NCBI GenBank assembly: GCA_963823515.1
Contig: CAWGMB010000002.1
Coordinates: forward strand, 124,001-188,000
DNA: 64,000 bases
Reading direction: 5' to 3'
Source: Miltoncostaea sp963823515
GTDB taxonomy: Bacteria; Actinomycetota; Thermoleophilia; Miltoncostaeales; Miltoncostaeaceae
Shown here: positions 57,963 to 64,000 of the stretch, one piece after another
Layout of the letters: each line of letters starts with the position of its first letter
Numbering within the stretch: the stretch's first letter is position 1
The notes under the pieces: generated by a model
Seen by the model: the letters and a program-made list of their open reading frames with translations, nothing else
Databases searched by the model: none
What the model was told of the DNA's origin: nothing
Program-made: the position numbers and the translations under genes

Positions 57963-59030
57963 ATGCCGGAGGGCCGTCCCGCGAGCGCTGAGCCGGTCGT
58001 CGTCGCGGGGCTCGTCAAGTCGTTCGGGGCCGCCCGGGTGCTGCGCGGCGTGGACCTCATGGTCCCCGCCGGGTCGCTGGTCGCCCTCCTGGGCCCGAGC
58101 GGCTGCGGCAAGACGACGCTACTGCGCGCCGTAGCAGGCTTGGAGCGCCCCGACGGGGGCGAGGTGCGGGTCGCCGGCCGCATGCTGTCGGGCCCCGGCG
58201 CGTTCGTCCCCGCCGAGCGGCGGCGCATCGGGATGGTCTTCCAGGAGGCCGCCCTCTTCCCCCACCTCACCGTGGCGCGCAACGTCGCGTACGGGCTCCC
58301 GCGGCGCGACCCCGGCCGGGGCGACCGCGTGAGAGAGGCGCTCGAGCTGGTGGGCCTCGCCGGATTCGGCGAGCGCGCGGTGCAGACGCTCTCCGGCGGC
58401 CAGGCGCAGCGGGTCGCCATCGCCCGGGCTCTGGCGCCGCGGCCCTCGGTGATGCTGCTCGACGAGCCCTTCTCCAGCCTCGACGCCCCGCTGCGCACTG
58501 AGCTGCGCATGGAGGTGCGGCGCATGCTGAGGGCGATCGACGCCACCGCGATCTTCGTGACCCACGACCAGGAGGAGGCGTTCGTCGTCGGGGACGAGGT
58601 TGCGGTCATGAGCGACGGCCTCGTGGTGCAGCAGGGCTCGCCCACCGCCCTCTACGAGCTGCCGGCCACGCGCGGGATCGCCGAGTTCATCGGCGACGCG
58701 AACTTCATCCCGGGCAGCGCCGACGGCGAGTGGGCCCGGACGACGATCGGACCGATCCCGCTCGTCGACGGGGCGGCGGGCCCGGTCGAGGTGATGGTGC
58801 GCCCGGAGCGGATCCTCGCGGTCCCCGGCGACGGCGGCACGGTGACGGGAGTCGAGTACTACGGACACGACGCGGTGTACCTCGTGCGGATCGACGAGGG
58901 CCGCACGGTGCGCTCGCGCGTGATCGGGGCGCCGCGCTTCGGGCCGGGCGACCGCGTCGACCTGGCGTTCACGGGCGATGCGACCGTCGCCTATCCGGCG
59001 GGCGCGATTCCGGTCTCCGTACCAGCCTGA
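57963..59030 (+). CDS. Fe(III)-type ABC transporter ATP-binding protein (FbpC/FutC-like)
   Basis: 355 residues from ATG 57963. Walker A LLGPSGCGKTTLLRAVAGLE, Q-loop MVFQEAALFPHLTV, signature TLSGGQAQRVAIARAL, Walker B VMLLDEPFSSLDAPLR and the H-loop VTHDQEEAFVV are all present. The C-terminal TOBE-like domain (MVRPERILAVPGDGGTVTG) fits FbpC/PotA ATPases, and the binding protein and permease downstream make it iron-type. It powers ferric-ion import. The binding-protein gene starts 290 bases downstream rather than overlapping. Confidence 0.9.
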   Translation: MPEGRPASAEPVVVAGLVKSFGAARVLRGVDLMVPAGSLVALLGPSGCGKTTLLRAVAGLERPDGGEVRVAGRMLSGPGAFVPAERRRIGMVFQEAALFPHLTVARNVAYGLPRRDPGRGDRVREALELVGLAGFGERAVQTLSGGQAQRVAIARALAPRPSVMLLDEPFSSLDAPLRTELRMEVRRMLRAIDATAIFVTHDQEEAFVVGDEVAVMSDGLVVQQGSPTALYELPATRGIAEFIGDANFIPGSADGEWARTTIGPIPLVDGAAGPVEVMVRPERILAVPGDGGTVTGVEYYGHDAVYLVRIDEGRTVRSRVIGAPRFGPGDRVDLAFTGDATVAYPAGAIPVSVPA

Positions 59031-59220
59031 GCGCCGGAGGCCCAGGCCTGGTCGTCCTGGGCGGCGGGCCCGCCGGAGTCGGCGCCGCCCACCGGGCATC
59101 GCCGAGGACGGCGCCCACCACGGAGAGGTCGATGGTGGCCGCGATGTACGCGGCACTCACGCCGAGAGCGATCACGCCGCCGATCAGCAGCGACCGACGA
59201 GGTACGTCCGACTTTCCTTC
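59031..59220. other. Gap in the iron operon with possible gene remnants
   Basis: Directly after the ATPase stop, a plus-strand frame reads GLVVLGGGPAGVGAAHRA, the look of a FAD/NAD-binding nucleotide fold, but it then loses likeness. On the minus strand a frame reads RRSLLIGGVIALGVSAAYIAA, a membrane-helix start with no start codon and a TGA just before it. Both may be chance or relics of a removed gene. Nothing here is a supported gene. Confidence 0.3.
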
Positions 59221-59258
59221 GTAGGTTCACCTTATATTCAACGGCGGTGCACCTTACA
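59221..59258 (+). promoter_or_regulatory. Iron-box-like palindrome before the Fe-binding protein gene
   Basis: GTAGGTTCACCTTATA contains the inverted halves TAGGT and ACCTTA, close to the half-sites of the DtxR/IdeR box consensus (TTAGGTTAGNCTAACCTAA). A second copy of CACCTTACA, preceded by GGTGCACC, lies about 17 bases further on, so two regulator dimers might sit side by side. The stretch is AT-rich compared with the genome. Control by the DtxR-like protein at 57195 is inference. Confidence 0.5.
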
Positions 59259-59319
59259 CTGCGCTCCGGCGCTGGACGGCGCTCGGCCGCAGGGCCGCGG
59301 ACGCGACCGGAGGACGGCG

Positions 59320-60330
59320 ATGAGGCGAGTGACGACGATCGCTGCGATGGTGGTGCTGGCGGCCCTCACCGCCCTCGGCGCGAGCGGCTGCGGAGGCGAC
59401 CGCGACGCGCTGACCATCTACACCGGGCGCACCGAGAGCCTCGTCGGACCGCTGCTCGACAGGTTCTCCGAGGACACCGGCGTCGCGATCGACGTACGTT
59501 ACGGCGACACCAACGACCTCGCCCTGCTGATCGGAACCGAAGGGGACCGCTCCCCGGCCGACGTCTACTGGGGCCAGAGCCCGGGCGCGACCGCCTACCT
59601 GGCCGGCAAGGGCCTCCTGACCCCCCTCCCCCGCACGCTCCTCGACCTGGTCGCCCCCGGCTACGAGGACCCGGACGGTCGCTGGGTGGGGATCAGCGGG
59701 CGCGAGCGCGTCCTCGTGTACGACAGCGAGCAGGTGGATGAGGCGGACCTGCCGGCGTCGGTGCTCGACCTGACCGCTCCACGCTTCTCCGGCAAGGTCG
59801 GTCTCGCGCCCACCAACGGCTCCTTCCAGGACTTCATCACCGCGATGCGGGTGCTCGAGGGCGAGGACGTGGCGAAGGACTGGCTGGAGGGCATGGTCGC
59901 CAACGACGCGCGCACCTACGCCAACAACAACGCCATCGTGGAGGCCGTCGGGCGCGGCGAGATCCCCATGGGGCTCGTCAACCACTACTACAACTTCCAG
60001 TTCCTGGCGGAGGACCCCGGCCTGCCGAGCCGGAACCACCAGTTCGCCGCGGGCGACATCGGCGGGCTCGTCATCCCGAGCTCGGCGAGCATCCTCGCGA
60101 GCTCCGACAAGACGGACGACGCCCAGCGGTTCGTCGCGTTTCTGCTGTCGGCCGACTCCCAGCGCTACTTCGCCTCGGAGACCTTCGAGTACCCGCTCGC
60201 CGACGGCGTGCCGGCCGCGAGCGGCGTGCCGCCGCTGGCCAGCCTGAAGCCCCCGGCCGGCGAGCAGGCCGACGGCCTGGGCGACATCGAGGGCACCGGC
60301 AAGCTGATCGCCGCGAGCGGCCTCAACTGA
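59320..60330 (+). CDS. Fe(III) ABC transporter periplasmic-type binding lipoprotein (FutA/FbpA-like)
   Basis: 336 residues from ATG 59320, with a GGAGG site. A lipoprotein signal (LTALGASGCGGD) is followed by a two-lobe binding protein: LTIYTGRTESLVGPLLDRF, then IPMGLVNHYYNFQFL, with the tyrosine pair that usually coordinates ferric iron, and GGLVIPSSASILASSD. It captures Fe3+ on the outside of the membrane and passes it to the permease 17 bases downstream. Confidence 0.92.
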   Translation: MRRVTTIAAMVVLAALTALGASGCGGDRDALTIYTGRTESLVGPLLDRFSEDTGVAIDVRYGDTNDLALLIGTEGDRSPADVYWGQSPGATAYLAGKGLLTPLPRTLLDLVAPGYEDPDGRWVGISGRERVLVYDSEQVDEADLPASVLDLTAPRFSGKVGLAPTNGSFQDFITAMRVLEGEDVAKDWLEGMVANDARTYANNNAIVEAVGRGEIPMGLVNHYYNFQFLAEDPGLPSRNHQFAAGDIGGLVIPSSASILASSDKTDDAQRFVAFLLSADSQRYFASETFEYPLADGVPAASGVPPLASLKPPAGEQADGLGDIEGTGKLIAASGLN

Positions 60331-60347
60331 GCACACATCCGCCGCAT

Positions 60348-61961
60348 GTGGCATCGATGCGCGCGTGGATCGCGCGCCTCGATGCGCGGGCGGTGAGCCT
60401 GCGACTGGTGGTGATCCTCCTGGCGGCGCCGTTCGCGGCGCCGCTCGCGTACCTGGTGGTGCGCACGATCGACGAGGGCGAGTTCTGGTCGACCGCCACC
60501 GACTCCGCCCTGCTCGCCCCCCTCGGGCGCAGCCTCGGGCTCGCGACGGCCGTCGCGCTGGGGGCGTCGGCCCTCGGGACGGCCGCCGCCTGGCTCGTGA
60601 CGCGAACCGATCTGCCGGGGCGCCGAACCCTGCGCCTGCTGCTCCCGCTGCCGCTGGTGCTGCCGTCGTTCATCGGCGCGTTCGCACTGATCGCGGCCTT
60701 TGCGCGGGGCGGTCTGCTCGAGCGGATGCTCGCGCCGCTCGGCGTGAGCGACCTACCGCGGGTGGAGGGCTTCGCCGGCGCGTTCACGGTGCTGACGCTG
60801 CTGACCTACCCCTACGTGTACCTGCCCGTCGCGGCGCGCCTGCGCCAGCTGTCCCCGGCGATGGAGGAGTCGGCGCGGCTGCTGGGGCGAGGGCCCGCAG
60901 CGACCTTCGCCTCGGTGGTGCTACCCCAGGCGCGCGCGGCGATCGCCGCCGGCGGGCTGCTGGTGTTCCTCTACGTCGTCGCCGACTTCGGCGCCGTCCA
61001 GCTCCTGCGCTATGACACGCTGACGCGGGCGATCTACTCCAACCGCCTGGTCGACCCCCCGGTGGCGGCGGTGCTCAGCCTCGCGCTCGGCGTGCTGGCG
61101 ATCGTCGTCGTCGTCGGGCAGCGCGCCGTGGCCGGGGCGGTGCGCAGCGATGCGCGCAGCGACGGGCGAGCGCTCGTGGTCCGACTCGGCCGCTGGCGCG
61201 CGCCGGCCCTCGCCTTCGTCGGCGGCCTGCTCACCCTGGCGCTGGTCGCGCCGGTCGCGGTGCTCGGCTACTGGACGATCCGGGGCGCCGCGGAGGGCTC
61301 CTCGCGGCCCTCGTCGCTGATCGCGAACCCCGACCGGCTGATCGAGCCCGCGCTCAACACCACGATCGCGAGCGGGCTCGCCGCGCTCCTCGCCGTCGCC
61401 GTGGTGCTTCCGGCGGCGTTCCTCACCGGCCGCCACCGCGGACGCCTGGGCGCGGGCGCCGATGCCCTCATCACCGGCGGCTTCGCCCTGCCCGGCATCG
61501 TCATCGCCCTGGCGCTCGCCTTCTGGACGCTCAACAGCCCCGGTGCGATCGGGGGGCTCTACCAGACCCTCCCGCTGCTGGTGGGGGCCTACGCGCTTCA
61601 CTTCGGGGCGCTGGCCCTCGGCCCCGCCCGGATCGCCGTGACCAGCGTGCCGCGGCCGCTCGACGACGCGGCCCGCACGCTCGGGCGCGGGCGGCTCGGG
61701 CGCCTCGTGTCGATCGATCTACCCCTGATGGCGCCCGGGCTGGCAGCCGGCGCCGGGCTGGTGCTGCTGTCGGCGATGAAGGAGCTGCCGGTGACGCTAC
61801 TGCTCGCTCCCGCCGGCTTCCCGACCCTCGCCACCCGCGTCTGGAGCGCCGCCGAGGACGCGTTCTGGGCCGACGCCAGCCTCGCCGCCCTGGTGCTCGT
61901 GGGACTCTCGGGCATCCTGACCTGGCTCCTGGTGGTCCGCCGCGAGCGGGAGCCCTCGTGA
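60348..61961 (+). CDS. Fe(III) ABC transporter permease (FbpB/FutB-like, two-domain)
   Basis: 537 residues from GTG 60348; ATG 60357 is nearly as good. The product has about twelve membrane helices in two tandem permease halves, each with a cytoplasmic EAA-type loop: SAMEESARLLGRGPAATF near residue 170 (as AMEESARLLGRGPAATF) and DDAARTLGRGRLGRLVSIDL near residue 440. Binding-protein-dependent ferric permeases of the Fbp/Fut type are fused in this way. It pairs with the FbpC-type ATPase and FutA-type binding protein. Confidence 0.92.
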   Translation: MASMRAWIARLDARAVSLRLVVILLAAPFAAPLAYLVVRTIDEGEFWSTATDSALLAPLGRSLGLATAVALGASALGTAAAWLVTRTDLPGRRTLRLLLPLPLVLPSFIGAFALIAAFARGGLLERMLAPLGVSDLPRVEGFAGAFTVLTLLTYPYVYLPVAARLRQLSPAMEESARLLGRGPAATFASVVLPQARAAIAAGGLLVFLYVVADFGAVQLLRYDTLTRAIYSNRLVDPPVAAVLSLALGVLAIVVVVGQRAVAGAVRSDARSDGRALVVRLGRWRAPALAFVGGLLTLALVAPVAVLGYWTIRGAAEGSSRPSSLIANPDRLIEPALNTTIASGLAALLAVAVVLPAAFLTGRHRGRLGAGADALITGGFALPGIVIALALAFWTLNSPGAIGGLYQTLPLLVGAYALHFGALALGPARIAVTSVPRPLDDAARTLGRGRLGRLVSIDLPLMAPGLAAGAGLVLLSAMKELPVTLLLAPAGFPTLATRVWSAAEDAFWADASLAALVLVGLSGILTWLLVVRREREPS

Positions 61962-62594
61962 CGTTTCCCTCGCTGCGGGCGGCGATGGCGCTGGTCGCAC
62001 TCGTCGCGTTCGCCGCAGCGGCCGCGGGCGGTCCGGGGGTCGGCGACATCCGGGGCGCAGACGACCGCCGATGAGCCGCACTACCTGCTCACCCCCTCCG
62101 ACCTGGCCCAGGACGGCGACCTGGACGCCGCCGACCAGTTCCGCGAGCGGGCCTACCTGCCCTTCCACCCGCCCGACCTCGCCCCCCAGTGGCCGACGGC
62201 GCCCTGATCGAGCCCCACCGACCCGCTGCTGCCGGTTCTGCTCGCCGTGCCCACGGCCGCCGGCGGCCGGGTGCTGACGAAGCTCGTCCTCTGCCCCGCG
62301 GCGGCCGCGCTCGCGGGACTTTCGCTGTGGATCGCCGTGCGCCGGCCGCCGTCGCCGCCGCGCTCGCGGGCCTCGCCCTGTGGCGGCTGGCGCGCTCGGC
62401 GCGCACCCGACGCCGTGGCGCTCGGCGCCGGGCTGGTGGTCGCCGCGGTGGCCTGCGCGGTCGCCCATCGTGACCACATGACCTGGGTGCTACACGCAGC
62501 CTGGTCCCTGGCCGTCGTCGGCGCCGCGGTCCTCGCCTACCGCCCGGCGCGAGGGCGGGGGCCGGCAGACGTCGGCGAACGCGGCGCCCGCTGA
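61958..62594 (+). pseudogene. Decayed membrane glycosyltransferase-like gene
   Basis: GTG 61958, overlapping the permease stop, starts a helix-like reading (MALVALVAFAAAAAGG). A frame one base over then reads AQTTADEPHYLLTPSDLAQD and GDLDAADQFRERAYLPFHPP, a stretch common in luminal parts of large membrane glycosyltransferases. After more frame changes DPLLPVLLAVPTAAGG and later VALGAGLVVAAVACAVAHRD and WSLAVVGAAVLAYRPARG appear. At least three frame changes and the short total (about 210 residues rather than 400 or more) mark a pseudogene. No start-to-stop product is likely. Confidence 0.6.
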
Positions 62595-62633
62595 GCGCGC
62601 CCGCGGTCGCGGACGCGCCCGGCGGGCGGTAGC

Positions 62634-63071
62634 TCAGGCCGGCGGCCTCCAGTTGCGGGCCATCATGTCCGGGTCGAAGTACATCCTCTCCTCGAGGATC
62701 TGACCGTCGGCGATGCGGGCGATCGAGACGCCGGGCAGCTCGACGGCCTCGCCCTGCCCCTCCCAGTCGCCCCACGCCCCGGTGTGCGTGCCGAAGCAGG
62801 TCCACTCGAAGATGCCGCCGTCGTCGGTCTCGGCGTAGGCGCCGAGCTCGACCCGGAGGTCGGGCAGCATGTCCATGAACGCCTTGACGCCGCCAGCGAT
62901 CGCCCCGCGTCCCTCGAACCGGTCCGGGCTGTGGATCGCGGGGTTGTTGACCACCTGCCACCGCCGCACCCCGTTCGGGGCGAAGTGCGCCGCGACCCCG
63001 TCCGGGTCGTGGCTGTTCCACGCGGCGAAGTACGCGTGGACGAGCTCGCGCGTTGATGTCGTCGTCGTCAT
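62634..63071 (-). CDS. SnoaL-like / NTF2-fold protein
   Basis: 145 residues from ATG 63071, with an AAGGAG site. The SnoaL layout shows in LVHAYFAAWNSHDPDGVAAHF, GVKAFMDMLPDLRVELGAY, FGTHTGAWGDWEGQGEAVEL and ISPARIADGQILEERMYFD-type C-terminal residues (here VSIARIADGQILEERMYFD). These proteins bind small hydrophobic ligands or catalyse ring closure; role unknown. The 156 bases before the next gene (63072-63227) hold no supported feature. Confidence 0.85.
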   Translation of the reverse strand: MTTTTSTRELVHAYFAAWNSHDPDGVAAHFAPNGVRRWQVVNNPAIHSPDRFEGRGAIAGGVKAFMDMLPDLRVELGAYAETDDGGIFEWTCFGTHTGAWGDWEGQGEAVELPGVSIARIADGQILEERMYFDPDMMARNWRPPA

Positions 63072-63227
63072 GTCGTCGCTCCTTTCCCCGTCGCTGGACG
63101 GAAACCCCGTCCATCCCCCTTCTCCACCACCGCGCGGCGGCGGGCATCCGGGTCCGGCCCGGTCCGCCGTGCCTCATCCCGGCAGCCGGGCCGAGGTCGA
63201 CTACGGACGGTGCGGCCCGCGCGCGGC

Positions 63228-64000
63228 CTAGAGCGAGAAGACGATCCCCGCCGCAGGGCCGGGGTCGGCGGCGATGACCGGCAGAGCAGCCCGGAGCGCT
63301 CGCTGGAAGACCCCCGCGCTCTCGCCGAAGAGGCGGGCGAGCGTCTCGGCCGGGGTCGGCTCGGGCATGACGCCGTTGGCGTGGTCGGTCACGAACCCGA
63401 CCAGGGCGAAGGGCAGGCGCGCCTCCCCGGCGAGTACGGTCTCCGGCCCCCCGGTCTGGCTCACGGCTGCGACGCCCGCCGCCGCCAGCTGCGCGATCTC
63501 GCTCACCGTGTTGAGACGGGGCCCGTCCACGTGGCCGTAGGTGCCGCCGTCGCGCACGGGCAGGCCCGCGGCGCGCGCGCCCTCGACCGCGCCGGCGCGG
63601 ACGCCCGGGCCGAACGGGAGCTCATAGATCCAGTGCCCGCGCCCCGGGATCTCCGGGCCGGTGAACAGGGTGCACAGCGTCCCGTCGGCGAGGCGGTTGG
63701 AGGGGAAGTGCAGGTCGTCGAAGACGACCAGACCGCCGAGCTCGAGCGACGGGTCCACCGCTCCGCAGACCGTGGTGGAGACCAGCGCCCGTGCGCCGAC
63801 CGCCGCGATCGCGGCCACGTTCGCCCGCGGCGTGACCTGGTGCGACAGGCGCGCGTGCCCGGCGCCGTGGCGCGGGACGTGCGCCACCGCGACGCCGGCG
63901 AGGGTCCCCAGGGTGACGGTGGCGGTGCCGTGGGGCGTCGTCACCTCCTCGGTGCGACGGTCCTCGAGACCCTCCAGCTCGTAGAGGCCGGTGCCGGTGA
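63228..64000 (-). CDS. S-methyl-5'-thioadenosine/inosine phosphorylase-like (PNP family 2), partial at right edge
   Basis: The frame is open from the window edge (reading GTGLYELEGLEDRRTEEVTT) to TAG at 63228-63230, about 256 residues visible; the true start lies outside the window, so the product is longer. Family 2 nucleoside phosphorylase marks: HVPRHGAGHARLSHQVTPRAN (phosphate/His site), VDGPRLNTVSEIAQLAAAG (base/ribose site). It splits the N-glycosidic bond of 5'-methylthioadenosine or -inosine with phosphate in methionine and polyamine salvage. The substrate choice between MTA and MTI cannot be settled. Confidence 0.88.
   Translation of the reverse strand, partial: TGTGLYELEGLEDRRTEEVTTPHGTATVTLGTLAGVAVAHVPRHGAGHARLSHQVTPRANVAAIAAVGARALVSTTVCGAVDPSLELGGLVVFDDLHFPSNRLADGTLCTLFTGPEIPGRGHWIYELPFGPGVRAGAVEGARAAGLPVRDGGTYGHVDGPRLNTVSEIAQLAAAGVAAVSQTGGPETVLAGEARLPFALVGFVTDHANGVMPEPTPAETLARLFGESAGVFQRALRAALPVIAADPGPAAGIVFSL

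Overview
The window is about 64 kb of very GC-rich bacterial chromosome with dense genes. GTG starts are frequent, and many neighbouring genes overlap by 4 bases (GTGA or ATGA). Actinobacterial-type features include a DtxR/IdeR-like regulator, an MscL, short lipoproteins with ACGS-type lipoboxes, GH6 next to a cellulose-synthase-like enzyme, and an encapsulin-cargo ferritin. Together these suggest an actinobacterium, perhaps from a deep class such as Thermoleophilia; that placement is inference from composition and gene content, not a search result. No prophage, CRISPR array, transposase or rRNA operon was seen. Two tRNA genes are present (Pro-TGG on minus, Gly-TCC on plus).

Layout. 1-9.3 kb: partial flavin-reductase-like gene, M20 peptidase with a frameshifted DUF1611 gene, moeA, frameshifted GH3 glycosidase, msrB, an NlpC/P60 hydrolase, a MITE-like inverted-repeat element, a frameshifted aldehyde dehydrogenase and a lipoprotein cytochrome c. 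9.4-16.9 kb: RraA-like protein and FabF, a Rieske-thiamine-diphosphate fusion enzyme with an aldose epimerase, a RibD-like reductase, and divergent thioredoxin-fold and PadR genes. 17-20.5 kb: a two-component system, cold-shock protein, SnoaL-like protein and tRNA-Pro. 20.5-25 kb: a polysaccharide module (BcsA-like synthase with PilZ domain, GH6 cellulase, GH26 glycosidase). 25-29.5 kb: membrane proteins, TerC under a yybP-ykoY manganese riboswitch, a broken encapsulin-ferritin, and gltX. 29.5-33.4 kb: nfo, a GGDEF cyclase, tRNA-Gly, an 800-base gene-free stretch with tandem palindromic repeats, and mscL fused to a DUF4177-like tail. 33.5-44.2 kb: acyl-CoA ligase, MFS pump, HAD phosphatase, thioesterase, GCS2-like ligase, a second two-component system whose receiver lacks the phosphoacceptor Asp, and a 990-residue GGDEF/HD-GYP protein. 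44.3-53.9 kb: a CitE-HerA-quinone oxidoreductase operon, several tiny genes, PAP2 phosphatase, SDR plus orphan adenine methylase, an intact and a decayed S51 peptidase, csp-infA, and a phosphatase. 54-64 kb: ABC-2 exporter, secreted cyclophilin, USP-like protein, DtxR-family regulator, a three-gene Fe(III) ABC importer with an iron-box-like promoter, a decayed membrane-protein gene, a SnoaL-like protein and a 3'-truncated (by the window edge) MTA phosphorylase-like gene.

Themes. Cyclic-di-GMP signalling is well represented: two GGDEF proteins, one also carrying HD-GYP, and the PilZ-bearing synthase that probably reads the signal out as polysaccharide. Metal homeostasis is another: Mn riboswitch/TerC, the encapsulin-ferritin remnant, the DtxR-like regulator and the Fe importer. 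At least six genes carry single-base frameshifts, an in-frame stop or internal deletions. Some may be true pseudogenes and some consensus errors, so each should be read with that caveat.
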